A program made the position numbers and the translations under genes. From NCBI GenBank assembly GCA_003254885.1, contig QANT01008192.1:1-20551 (forward strand): a stretch of 20,551 nucleotides of DNA. The letters run 5' to 3'. Positions 8,465 through 18,571 of this stretch are shown piece by piece. Every line of letters begins with the position of its first letter. The first letter of the stretch is position 1. A model generated the notes under the pieces. The model saw only the letters and a program-made list of their open reading frames with translations. It was not told the origin of the DNA and made no database searches. Origin of the DNA: Purshia tridentata. Taxonomy: Eukaryota; Streptophyta; Magnoliopsida; Rosales; Rosaceae.

Positions 8465-11083
8465 CTAGCTTGGACCAGTAGAGGAGTGGTTCTTTCTCCT
8501 GGATTTCCTGTTCTTGGGCTTCACAGCATCCTTTAGGGTTTTCTCTCCATTTGTTCGTTCTGCAGTTTCAGCTGCCCTGATGGAGGAAGGTATTGGATCA
8601 TTATCTTCAGGCGGTTCCTCTGTCTTGGCTTCACTGGTTGTTTCCTCACCTTTTGAGTCCTTTTCGGTCTTAACAGACATTGACACTCCTGCATATATCA
8701 ATCCTAACATAGGTAAGAATATTTCTCTCCATCTCTTATGCCTAACGTAGTAAGAATACATATGCGTGTGCATGCATGTGAATAAAAGTTCTCTCCCTCT
8801 ACTCATATGCATGTGAATGTGCATGTATGTGTAAGTATGCATCTATGGCTGCGCATACGCATATATACGTAGAAAATTTGATATATGAAAACTCGTGTAA
8901 CATATAAACAATCTTACATATGACATGTTATATGTATGCATATATATATATATATAGAGTTTTCTCAGAATTCTCATTACAAATAAAATTTCTTTAGCAA
9001 TACATTGTTTATTTGTCTCATGATTACTTTTCTTTTCAATGAGAAGTTTGACGCAATTAATGGAGACACTAGCAACCAAAAGTTGGCATTTGTAAACAAA
9101 CATACAATATACAGTGCTTTCTCATACTGCTACTAGAGCCCTCACATCACCACCACAAATTCACAAGCTTCAAAGCTATTAGCAGCACCAACACTACATC
9201 ATCAGAGCTACCCAAACAGTGTAAACACACCGATTTCTAAAATAGACTCTGAATTTCTGATAAATTATCATTGTCCTAAAAATATATATGTTTTTTCCAC
9301 TATTCCATTAACAATTAATACTAAAAAGATCACAAAGGTGAGATTGTTAAAGGTAAGTCATTCATTTCGACAGACTCATCAAGATAATAGAGTGAGATTA
9401 GTTCCTATACAGGGACAAACTAATGAGCAAATTCTGAATGTGCTATAACAGCAGCCCTTAACTTTTGACGTTATATTCTATAATTTAGAAATTAAAAAAA
9501 AGAAAGTGCAGGTTAGATGCATATAATATAGGTACCTGCATTAGCACCCACCACATTACTCTCTACTCCATCACAAAATTTCCCCTTTCCCATTTTACTC
9601 TCATTTATTTTCACCGTTTTCGATATTTTCATAACAAAAGAAACATAGAAAGAAAGGGAACAGCCATGGCTAACAAGTTCAGAAATTGCCACCTGGAGAG
9701 GGGAGGGTAAGGGTAAAATGAATGTTATGATATTTGAGCACAGAGGAAAATGTACTGGGTGCCAAGAGGCTCACCCTAGCTTGATTGTCTCATGCCATAT
9801 AGGTATATTCCATGACCTCTTACTTGATTCTTACAGCAACTCAACATGTAACTGGATACCCACCCAATTAATATTTCTATAGTTCCTAACAGAGGAACCT
9901 TGTATATGTACTGTTCAGTCAACCAACTTATTTGTTCACCTTGTTTCACCATTCTTGAAAAAGTATAAATAAGGTTATGGACAAAAAGTGTGAAAACATA
10001 CTGGTATTAACAACTGATAAACAAGCACTGAAATGCCAGTGCATGCATAATCCTTGGAATTTGATGCAAAAGAAGCATTCACTTTACAAGCCTAGAATAA
10101 AGTTACTAATAACAACCACTTCATGATTATCTTTACAGAAAAATTAGTAATACCTTGACCACCTTGTCACAGACAATGCAGAGTAACATCAAATCAGAAG
10201 TGTCCATCCATGCTTTCACACTGTTATTATCAAATCAAAAGAGTGCATTCATGCTTTCACACTTTCTCCCAGCATTAAACGTTAGGAAAACATTATATTA
10301 AATTCATTTTCTGATTTATCATTCTATACTTATAGCAAGTTACAAGTGCTTTGCTTTTGAAAATTCATTTATAGGAATATACCATTCAGGAGATGACAGC
10401 AATTGTACACCCAATATCTCAAAACTACAAACATTTCTTTTAAAAAATAAAGCTTAATGCAAGGCATGAGAGAGAGAGAGAGAGAGAGAGAGAGGTGTGA
10501 AATTAGAATTTTCAAGAGGACATGTAACTTAGGGCACATAAAGAAAGGGAATTAGGAGCAACCAACAGAAATCCTTTTCATTTGTAAGTCATAACGAATA
10601 TGCAAATCACCACTTCTATGATTTCAAATGAAATATCAATTCCACTTTCCACAAGGATGAACAGCAAATAAGTTGGGTAGTTAGTCTTAAAAGTTCTTGA
10701 ATGACAAGGAGCAGCAATAGGTGCAATGGCAATTTCTTTTACTCTTATAAAAGATGACAGAAAATAGTACCATGGGAAGCTAGAGAAGCTCTCAAGAAAT
10801 CTGAATCAACACCCTTTGAATACGGATCCCTGAGGAAAAAGAAAAACAAAATAATGTTAAAAATCTAAAATAAAATTAATCAGTAATGACTGAACTCTCT
10901 CCCTCTCTCTTTCTCTCTCTCTCTCTCATCAAACATAATTGAAAAGACGCAATTCATATGCACACTAAGAAGTCTCTCCAAGGAAATTAGATCATGAGCC
11001 CGCATTGCCACAGCCATGAAAGACAAGCCTATGGAGTACTATTACAAAAGTATAAATTTATATATTAATCAGTAATGACTGAA

Positions 11084-11127
<44 letters not shown>

Positions 11128-13661
11128 TCAAACATAATTGAAAAGACGCAATTCATATGGACACTACGAAGTCTCTCCAAGGAAATTAGATCATGAGCCC
11201 TCATTGCCACAGCCATGAAAGACAAGGCTATGGAGTACTATTACAAAAGTATAAATTTATATTACTTCATTTCCATTAATCAGTTGTTTTTATGGCTCTA
11301 TTTTTAGTTCGGTTTTTGAGAGATTATATTAAAATCTAACAACTCTAACCCAACCCCAGCTCAGGATCTTCCCATCTTGACAAATTGTGGAAAAGATGAA
11401 TAAATGGTGAGTCAGGACATTCCCGAACTCACCTTGACTCAACATGAAATACACACCAAGTAGACCTTGCAAATTGTCACACATAATAAACAGTAAAATC
11501 TGCATTTGACCTTATGGCATAATGGAACTACCTTAATAGAAATGATTTTCTGAGAATGATGAATAATCTCAAAATTTATTATGGCATCATGGATATATTC
11601 ACATCATGCATTACACATTTTATTATATAAATTGAGAATTTACTTTACTTACAATTTGGGCTAACTCATTTGGATAAGTTTAATTACTTGAGGCTAAGTC
11701 AATTTTCAAATATTTATAACAGAGAGAGAGAGAGATAGAACCCTCATGAAGGCAATTGGGTCGCAACCCCTTCTGTCACAGTCCACTAAAAATTAAAATG
11801 GCTCTATTACACCATTTGCTATTTTCTTGTTCTTTTAAGTCTTTTGTCATAAGTAAAAATCTTTATTAAAAAATTAAACAAGATCCTAAATTTTCATTAA
11901 ATTGGAAACATACCAACTTGAGGGCCCCCCAATAAAATCTTTCGCATCTTCATTACCCCTGTTAGTCCGCCTTTTGTCTGATAATTTAGTTTCACCTTCA
12001 ACCTCACTTTGATTGTCAATGCTTTTGTCAGACATCGGCTTTTGTCTTTCCATATTAGGCCTTGAGAATTTATTGACTCCTATCTGATCAACAGAAGATT
12101 TTTGTTTCACCCCCATACTAAAATCGCCTTTGTCAACATCCACAGCAACGGAAGAATGCCGCTTGATCTTCCGTAATGCTCTTTCTGTGTTGTATGAATC
12201 AACCTATATTTGATTTGTAATAGAAAGATTAAGAATGGAGCTGAAACATGATACATTGACTTACACTTGACCAAATAATGCTTTACCAGATGAATCAACG
12301 TATGAGTGTTATATCCAAATATATATTTCAAGTAAATGCTTCTTTAGTCTATTCTTATTGCGAGTTCTTTTAAATAGACATTGCCAAGAAATATTGAAGA
12401 CAAAATGGAATTTATGTGTACTTCATACCAAAAAGAAAAAAATTGAGAATCTATCATTTTTTACTTCTACAGCTACCATTTGGATCACAGAATTATAAAT
12501 CTAAAATTTTTTATAAAGATTACCATGTTTTCCAAATGAAAGAGAGAAACTCAAGCATTAAGAAACTATTTCATAGAGTGAAAACCTCACCTCCTTCTTT
12601 ATCGTCTCTGTCATAGCACCAGCCTTTACAGATGCAATTCTTAAACACTGCATTATAACACTCTGCAATACACCCTCCCCTCCAGCTTTTTGAATGGCAC
12701 AAACATCTCCATTTGCATTAAGTGTAGCAGTCATTCGGCCCCCCATAATAGCCTCTTCATGGTGGGTTGGATCTATCACCTATGTGACATCAAATTAAGT
12801 TAGACAGAGAACTTCATGGTTGCAGCCAAGCTCTGAACAAATATGCATTATTCAGACAACTTTTCCTTACCACACTGCTCTCATAACTGAAGAACGCAAA
12901 GGTTACTGCTATAGGGAGATGATGTATTATCAGATGAAGTGGCTCCCTCTCCTGCCAAAATGTCATTCATAAGAAATAAAATGATTTCTTCAAGCGAGAC
13001 AATATATATTGATAATCTCATTAATTTTCTTTTCATTTTTGTTTATCCAATGCACACAAAAAGTGATGTGTATAGCATTTACACAAACCAACACATGTAT
13101 ACTTCCTTGTGTCTTGATTTTGCAAAGCTCATCATCTAGTGTATGTTTGTGACCAAAAAAATACAGGTCGTCTGGTAATGTTATAGATTCAAATTACTGT
13201 GTTTTTTGGTAATGAGTCTTATCAATTTTTATTTTTGTTTGGGTACAACTTGAGTTTGTTAGTGGAAAAACTCATCGTTTTTCAACTATGAGTTTCTTAT
13301 CTAGAAACTTTTTACTCCAGGATAATTTGAGTTCTAAGAGCAAAAATCTCATTTAAAAATTTAATAAGACTTAATTAGTGAGAATTCTATGCAGATATAT
13401 TGTATAGTTAAACTCGAAAAGAACTTGTGAAGGCCAGACTCATAAACTGTTTTGGTGGATTTTTATCTCTTCCCATCTTTCTTTCTTACTTCTTTTTTTT
13501 TTTTTTCTAATTTTTGAGCTGCTTTCAGACACAAACAGCTCACCTTCAACGTTAAATTCATTACCACGTCCCACACCATCTGTCTCAAACCTTAATACTA
13601 CCCATTTACATTATGTCAAGCGCTGACAGACATTGCATGTCTCAACAAAGGCATCCATAAT

Positions 13662-13693
<32 letters not shown>

Positions 13694-14714
13694 AGCTAAC
13701 CTCAGGTGGATGTACAATCACTTCCTGACCATCTTCTCCCCCCAATGAGCATTCAGGCCTCCGGAACGTCAACAAAGCAGCCAATGCCGCAATGTTAGCA
13801 GCATCAATAAGGTTTCTGTCCATATTTTATTTTAAAAAAAAAAAGGTTTAAATTTCAAAATATAGCAGGGGAAATGAAAAAATACAATGTCAGAATAAAA
13901 ATAAAGTAGAGCTTACCCTCCATTATCTAGAATATGAAGGTCAACACGGATAGCCCACACTAACTTCCCTGAAAGAACACAAAGAGACTCTGTATCAACC
14001 GCCCGGCTTTCCCTGCACATTCATTCATTTTTAAAACCTCAAAATGCATTCATTTCAATGCACAACACAACTAAAAACCTCTTCTTTCTTTTTCTCATTA
14101 CTAAAATGTCAAAATGCTTGAGCTTGTCAGACCATAAATTTATATCAAATTTGCAAAATTAAACTATTACAATTATTCAAATTATAAAAATCGATTTTGT
14201 AAAAAATTATGCTTTATTAGGTACTGAATTACTTACATTTCCAAAAAAACAGAAGAACAATTACGCATAAATTAAAAAAGATACTAAATTTTGAAACACA
14301 CAAGGTACGGCTCAAATTGAAATTAAAGTAAATTTGATAATAAAAAGGGGAAAAGTAATTAACCAACCTAAGACCGCGGTCGATGACGCGGCCGAGCTCG
14401 ATGGCAGACTCGCCGGGGCGACCGGGCTCGAAGGAGGGGTCAGCCATTGGGGAGAACTCGGTGAAGATGGAGAGGCTGCCGTCATTGGGCCTGTCCCGGT
14501 AGGGCTGGACAAGCTGGGCCGTGACGAAGGCCATTACGTGAGTTTGGCCCAGCTGGACCTCCGCCGAACCCTCGTCCTTGCCGAACTTGATGGTGAGGTT
14601 CCGGTAGTCGAAGGGTCGACGGCCGTCGATTCGGAGGTCGGAGAGTAGAGCGGTCTCGATGAACTTCTTCTCGTTCACCGTCAAACGCCACGTGTTGGCT
14701 AGTCTCTGCTCCAT
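8465..14714 (-). CDS. RRP45: Exosome complex component RRP45 (EXOSC9/CER7-type), 8 exons
   Basis: RRP45 is one of six RNase PH-like proteins forming the ring of the 3'-5' RNA exosome (nucleus and cytoplasm). It pairs with RRP41 and guides RNA for rRNA processing and mRNA decay; in Arabidopsis the CER7 copy controls wax synthesis. Minus-strand exons: 14714-14368, 14012-13917, 13815-13701, 12951-12871, 12779-12591, 12203-11914, 10829-10771, 8688-8465. All junctions are GT-AG, phases agree, total 1401 nt, 466 residues. Family motifs in order: RLTVNEKKFIETAL and RIDGRRPFDYRNL (about 9-42), FEPGRPGESAIELGRVIDR (about 95-113), DTESLCVLSGKLVWAIRVD (about 121-139), NLIDAANIAALAALLTFRRP (149-168), PLHLIIHHLPIAVTFAFF (190-207), IDPTHHEEAIMGGRMTATLN (215-234). 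Residues 1-275 cover both RNase PH domains; residues 277-466 are a charged, low-complexity tail ending in basic KPKNRKSRRKNHSS. Plant RRP45 is thought to be structural, not catalytic. The start is the first ATG in the conserved frame. Exons 1-6 are secure; exons 7 and 8 rest on splice signals and phase. Confidence 0.92.
8689..10770 (-). other. RRP45 intron 7 (2.08 kb)
   Basis: Donor CATG/GTACTA at 10770 and acceptor ATATGCAG/GA at 8689, phase 1. It is the longest intron and separates the conserved protein from the last 74 codons. It holds a (TA)n run near 8940-8957, a (GA)n run at 10469-10495 and an imperfect direct repeat of about 35 bp around 10188-10262 (ATCAAATCA...CATGCTTTCACAC twice). 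No further exon or inserted gene is evident. An alternative last exon inside it cannot be excluded. Confidence 0.7.
10469..10495. repeat. (GA)n microsatellite in RRP45 intron 7
   Basis: About 13 perfect GA units in intron 7, which read as CT on the coding strand. Likely length-polymorphic. Confidence 0.95.
10830..11913 (-). other. RRP45 intron 6 (1.08 kb)
   Basis: Donor AGTTG/GTATGT at 11913 and acceptor TTTTTCCTCAG/GGATC at 10830, phase 2, splitting a Trp codon (TG/G). It contains the tandem duplication at 10875-11262 and a short (GA)n at 11721-11736. No coding signal is seen. Confidence 0.8.
10875..11262. repeat. 190-bp tandem duplication with CT microsatellite, intron 6
   Basis: Copy 1 is 10875-11063 (189 bp) and copy 2 is 11064-11262 (199 bp). 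Both run from ATTAATCAGTAATGACTGAA through a (CT)n tract, TCAAACATAATTGAAAAGAC and GAAATTAGATCATGAGCCC to GTATAAATTTATAT. They differ by about four substitutions. The CT tract is longer in copy 2 and is followed there by (CA)n, which explains the 10-bp size difference. Confidence 0.9.
12952..13700 (-). other. RRP45 intron 3 (749 bp)
   Basis: Donor CCTGAG/GTTAGC at 13700 and acceptor TTTTGGCAG/GAGAGG at 12952, phase 0. A (CT)n tract on the coding strand starts about 7 nt after the donor (13669-13693). The rest is AT-rich with T-runs (about 13490-13507); nothing else is identifiable. Confidence 0.75.
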
Positions 14715-14738
14715 TGGAGTGTGAGAAAGAGTTTGTTG

Positions 14739-14755
14739 AGAGAGAGAGAGAGAGA
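14739..14755. repeat. (GA)n microsatellite in RRP45 leader
   Basis: About 8 GA units, CT on the coding strand, 25-41 bp upstream of the ATG. CT-rich leaders are frequent in highly expressed plant genes. Confidence 0.9.
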
Positions 14756-14767
14756 AGGTTTATGCAC

Positions 14768-14775
14768 TAGGGTTT
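14768..14775 (-). promoter_or_regulatory. Telo-box (AAACCCTA)
   Basis: The minus strand reads TAAAACCCTAGTGC about 55-60 bp upstream of the ATG. AAACCCTA telo-boxes are enriched at the 5' ends of plant genes for ribosome biogenesis, translation and RNA processing, which agrees with an exosome subunit. Confidence 0.6.
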
Positions 14776-15059
14776 TAGAGAATTTAGCAGAAGACTGTGA
14801 CCGTCAAGAAGACTCAGACGACGTCGTGTTATTTGAAGTATTTAGCAGAGGACTCGGGCTCGGTCGACTGTTTTAAGTGAACTGTCCAAAACGACGTTTT
14901 TAGCAGTTTCAATAAATACCCATTTCAATGTTTCTCCTTTTTTTTATTTTTTTTATTTTTGGGCCAGGGAATGTTTCTCCTACAACTACTTGTTTAACCA
15001 TGTTTGTAAAAGTTTTACTTTTCTAAACAACTTGAAATGTCCATAATGCTCTTAATATA

Positions 15060-15440
15060 ACTACTATTATTAGTTTGGCTCAAAAGTCAACTAAGTTGCG
15101 GATTAAGGAAACTGCGTCCTTCTTGTGTGTGTTGGGCATGCCAGTACGTGACCATAGGCCAAGCATACAATATAATGATATGCGCGTAAATTTGACTTCC
15201 GGTCAAACAACTATGGGCCAAGAAAAAAATGAATCTCGGCCACAAGGGTTGTCACTGCCTTGATAGTGCAAGGACTTTTGAGAGAGCATGACTGAATAAA
15301 ATTGATTTGGTGGGTGATTAGGGATGTATAGATGATGGGTGCGAAATTGATGAAAGGAAAAATAAAAGAAAACACAAGTAAAATTGAAAACTAACAATTG
15401 TGAGAATTTCAAATTTAAATTTTTCATCACTGAGTGTTGC
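15060..15440. other. Intergenic DNA, nothing identified
   Basis: Upstream intergenic sequence. Only short frames that do not look coding. TGGGCCAAG occurs twice on opposite sides of a short spacer (about 15157 and 15214 region), which may be chance. Confidence 0.4.
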
Positions 15441-15444
15441 TTTA

Positions 15445-16110
15445 AACATAAAAGAATTTCAAAGAGATCCTAAGTTTTGGAAGGCCTTGGGCAAAATTTA
15501 GAATTAGGGCACTTTTGTAAATCAAATCTAAATTTTACACACTGATTCTTGAATTAAACTTAAAAAAATTTCAATAGTTTGTACAATTCTTGAACAAAGA
15601 GTAAATAATTAAACAATAGGATCTTTGGACATACAAGCTTTGAACAAAAAATAATAAAAGTTGCAATCTTTAAATTTACCTAATATAGCTCATCAATCAT
15701 CTCGAAAAAATGTAGATATACATCCTACAAAGTCCATCTTGTTGTCCAATTTGAGCGACTCTATTATGTATAGCAACTATATTAAAAATAAGAAAAATAG
15801 GGAAAAAAAAAAATTTTTGCTATGCGTCCCTTAAAAGAACAATAGCAGCTTGCATACTTAGAATTTTCCCCCAATTGAAGACTTGAGTTAGCTCAGTTGC
15901 CACTGGATTAGCTCAACAGACTTAGAATTTTCTCTCAATATACGAAAATCAATAATTTATAAAATTGACTAAAAAATTACAACTAATATAAGATGATATT
16001 GAAAGAATTGGGTAACAATTGAGAACTACAGGAATATCACCTTTCAGATTTCTTCTTTAACATTTGAGTCTCAAATCCTAATTTGAGAAATTGGATTTGT
16101 TAGTTAAGCA
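15445..16110. mobile_element. Possible eroded hAT (TTF-type) transposon border
   Basis: Bases 15474-15515 read TTTTGGAAGGCCTTGGGCAA followed by AATTTAGAATTAGGGC. This resembles the terminal phrase of plant hAT elements with TTF/zf-MYM transposases, as I recall it. The following 500 bp is AT-rich with no readable transposase and no visible partner end. It is a weak call from a short motif. Confidence 0.25.
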
Positions 16111-16489
16111 AAAACTAAGAGAAAGACAACAAAACAGATACGAGAAAACTAAAGAAATAAAAGAGAGTAGAAGAGTAAGATGTGAGAGAGCAGATTGAGA
16201 GAGACACACGTGCGTGAAGGTATGAAAACTGAAAAGGGACACTACATTCTAGTTTTTTAATATTAAAGGTTAGAATTGTTAGTACTAATATATTATTTTA
16301 TTTTCTAACGTTCAAGTCTGAAAAGCAATGTCTTTATTTTTGTTGAAGTGTAAAACAACGATTCTTTTCGCACTTCCTAGTTTTTTAGGATTATTTTATT
16401 TTATTTTATATCTAAAAAGTTATACGTAAAGTAAATAATTATAAAACCTAGATTTAGACTCTCTCTACCTTTAAGATCTATATTCTTTT

Positions 16490-17206
16490 GTTTTTTTTAA
16501 GGAGGCCTAGCTTATACTAAATCAGTCCTTTTTACCGTCTCCATCATTCTCTTTGTCTGTCACTCTTCCTCTCCGTCTCTCTCCTTCTCCCTCTTTCATT
16601 TCTCTCTCCTCACTCACTCCCAGCCACCCTCCGCCTAGATCTGTGACGTCTCACGTGGGCTTGGAGGTTGAGCCATGGTGCTCGGTCTGCGTTGTGACAC
16701 CGATCTAAAAGCAGCTAGGTTATGTGGCTTTGCTGCTACTATCGAGCTACTATTTTGAGTCCGATCAGCAATACTGACATGACTTCCGCGAATTTTGACT
16801 TTGGTTAAGTTGGTAACTCATCTGTATATCCCTCTTCTTTATGGTTTCTAGTTTGTTGAGTGGCTATTAATTCGTATCTTGGAGGTCTTTGATTTGGGTG
16901 TAATTATTGTCTTGAGGAAGCTGCAGAAACAAAACAATTGAAGTAGGAAGCGTACTTTGCATGTCTTCCTTGGGGTTTGAGTTTGCTTGATTGTAGCAAT
17001 TTGTTACAATAGTGCGGCTTATGTACCTTTATGTTGATAAATTAGAGATAGCACTCATACCTTATTAGTAATTATAGGTGTTTGATTCATGATGAAATGA
17101 TTGTGGGTTATATGTTTTTGAATGAGTTGGATATGATATGTTTCAAGTTGATTGTTATATATGGATATTGATTGTCTGATTTAATGGCTTTACCTTTCTA
17201 CAGTCT
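16490..17206 (+). other. CT-rich first-exon-like segment, possible non-coding transcript
   Basis: After AT-rich DNA, 16530-16630 becomes a pyrimidine-rich tract typical of plant 5' leaders. Then follow a GC-richer stretch with GTGACGTCTCACGTGGGC (ACGT elements) and a 27-codon frame starting ATGGTGCTCGGTCTG at 16676 and ending TGA at about 16759. Downstream, GTTG/GTAACT near 16812 looks like a donor, and the T-rich TTACCTTTCTACAG at 17190-17203 looks like an acceptor. The pattern resembles exon 1 and intron 1 of a gene whose remainder is not recognisable, or a gene piece captured by a transposon. No protein could be identified. Confidence 0.3.
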
Positions 17207-17211
17207 CTAGT
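17207..17211. repeat. Left 5-bp target-site duplication of solo LTR
   Basis: CTAGT directly before the TG start of the LTR; repeated at 18268-18272. Confidence 0.75.
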
Positions 17212-17667
17212 TGTTTGTGGATAACATCCCCAATGAGTAAACAGTCAACAGTCAACAGTTTGAGGCCACGTGGACCCCAAAATCCGAATTTGACTCCTCA
17301 GTATTGGTCAAAGTCATCTCCAACAAAGTATTTCGGGTCGGGCCCTACTACCATGGGCCGATCCGAACACAACCATACCAAGATCCAGTGGCGAGTCAGG
17401 CAAATCGGATGGGACCCATTGAATGTTTGGATTGGATTGGGTAATCCACCTGGATTCAATCCGAGTTGACCCATCAAGCGGAAGCCCCTTCTGTCTACCA
17501 TCTCGCTCACTTTAATCCGGTTCGATCGGAAAACGTTGAGCCTCCGATTCGAGCAAGATATTATAGGAGAAGAATGTGTGCAAAATTGGTTATGGCTCAC
17601 AAATACCTGCTCGGCTCGGAGTTGGCCCTTGTTGCCTCGTATCCTTCCGATCCGAACGCCTCCCCAC

Positions 17668-17805
17668 AAGCATTTAATACACTTGATACACTGAAGGTAC
17701 ATTAATGCTTTCCATTTAATGCATATTCGCTTTGCCCTGCTTTAAATTGATCCATTTAATGCAAATGGCATCCAACCAATCAAAGCCTCTTTTGCATTTA
17801 ATGAA
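17668..17805 (+). repeat. Four CATTTAATG words in the solo LTR U3
   Basis: CATTTAAT occurs at about 17670, 17714, 17753 and 17796, each followed by G or A, spaced roughly 40 bp. Short spaced repeats upstream of an LTR TATA box are often enhancer-like sites. Function here is inferred only. Confidence 0.5.
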
Positions 17806-17907
17806 GCCCTACTAGCCATCTAGTCAGCTATAAGCATAGCAGTGATGCCTACCATTAGCCATAATTACACCCTATAAACCCAAAAGAAATATCTGAAACC
17901 CTTGGAC

Positions 17908-17915
17908 TATAAATA
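17908..17915 (+). promoter_or_regulatory. TATA box of solo LTR
   Basis: CTATAAATAAGAG about 700 bp from the LTR start and about 350 bp from its end. It is preceded by ACCCTATAAACCC-like sequence. It sets the plus orientation and a likely transcription start near 17940. Confidence 0.6.
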
Positions 17916-18267
17916 AGAGAACCTTCATTAGAGAAAGGGACACACAAAAAATAACAAAAGTGCCCAAGCTCTGAGGAGAAAAGCCCAGAAGAATTTACCT
18001 ATTTTCTTCCATTTTCTCCCAAGTTCTTGCTTTGTTCATCATTTGTTCTTGCGTCACCTTCCTTGCACCATACTGACTTTGTTATCGAAGTACCTTCGAC
18101 TAGTGCCATACTGGTGCTATATCTTCTCTTTGATCAGATCGCAGGAGAAGGCTCAGGCTCGCTTATTGGTGCATTCGGCTCATACCTCCAGCTCATCAAC
18201 TTGCATACATCAGCAAAAGAACAGCTCTAAGTTGTTGTGGGGATCTGAGCAGATTTTTGCATCAACA

Positions 18268-18272
18268 CTAGT
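18268..18272. repeat. Right 5-bp target-site duplication of solo LTR
   Basis: CTAGT, identical to 17207-17211, directly after the CA end. Confidence 0.75.
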
Positions 18273-18301
18273 TCTCATGATCATGTTAATTATGATGACT
18301 G

Positions 18302-18571
18302 CAAACAATCCTAGAATGCAAATGAAATGCAATAGAGCCTCCAGTACTATTGCTATCAATTTAATGGCTTTACCTTTCTACAATCAATCCCAGAATGCAA
18401 ATGAAATGAAATGGAGCCTCTAGTACTATTGCTATCAATTTAATGACTTTATCTACAATCAATCCTAGAATGCAATTGAAATGCAATGGAGCCTTCAGTA
18501 CTATTGCTATCAATTTAATGGCTTTATCTACAATCAATCCATAATGCAAATGAAATGCAATGCAATCAGAA
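18302..18571. repeat. 75-bp tandem repeat, about 3.5 copies
   Basis: Units start near 18302, 18381, 18456 and 18531 with CAATCAATCC. They continue AGAATGCAAATGAAATGCAA, GGAGCCTCCAGTACTATTGC and ATCAATTTAATGGCTTTA. The first unit is 79 bp because it has TTACCTTTCTA where later ones have TTATCTA. The last is truncated at about 18571. A further 23-bp piece of the same unit (TTTAATGGCTTTACCTTTCTACA) lies at 17180-17202, on the other side of the solo LTR. Two frames pass through the array but reflect the repeat, not a protein. Confidence 0.88.

Larger units (their letters stand above)
14715..15000 (-). promoter_or_regulatory. RRP45 5' leader and proximal promoter
   Basis: Upstream of the ATG the minus strand has a pyrimidine-rich leader with a (CT)n tract at 14755-14739, then a telo-box at 14775-14768. 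Further up is a perfect 10-bp palindrome ACGACGTCGT (14818-14827) around an ACGT core, and a second ACGACGTTTT at about 14891. A phrase TTTAGCAGARGACT occurs twice, at about 14783 and 14841 on the plus strand, 58 bp apart. No TATA box is obvious near the leader, as is common for plant housekeeping genes. The transcription start is not determined. Confidence 0.5.
17212..18267 (+). mobile_element. Solo LTR, 1056 bp
   Basis: The sequence starts TGTTTGTGGATAACATCCCC and ends GATTTTTGCATCAACA. It therefore has canonical TG...CA termini with a short TGTT/AACA inverted repeat, flanked on both sides by CTAGT. No PBS or polypurine tract adjoins either end, so it is a solo LTR left by recombination between two LTRs. 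Inside are a TATA box (17908-17915), a cluster of CATTTAATG words in the presumed U3 and a pyrimidine-rich start of R-U5 (about 18000-18060). Open frames of 60-134 codons across it are not recognisable proteins. Orientation follows the TATA box. The superfamily is not determinable without internal sequence; gypsy is a guess from LTR length and style. Confidence 0.78.

Noticed and set aside
8689..8842. N-terminal extension of the open frame upstream of the last RRP45 exon
   Set aside because: It is a low-complexity His/Met/Tyr-rich read-through of intron 7 (CATGCATGTG-like DNA). The acceptor at 8689 has the right phase for joining to exon 7.
14334..14648. 104-codon plus-strand frame opposite RRP45 exon 1
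   Set aside because: It is the antisense shadow of a GC-rich conserved exon; the minus-strand reading matches the RNase PH family.
15000..15300. Divergent gene sharing the RRP45 promoter
   Set aside because: No leader, conserved frame or splice pattern is seen on the plus strand to the right; the 62-codon frame at 15075 is not protein-like.
17215..17705. Coding frames of 79-134 codons in the solo LTR
   Set aside because: Overlapping frames on both strands, no recognisable domain, and located wholly inside a sequence bounded by TG/CA and target duplications.
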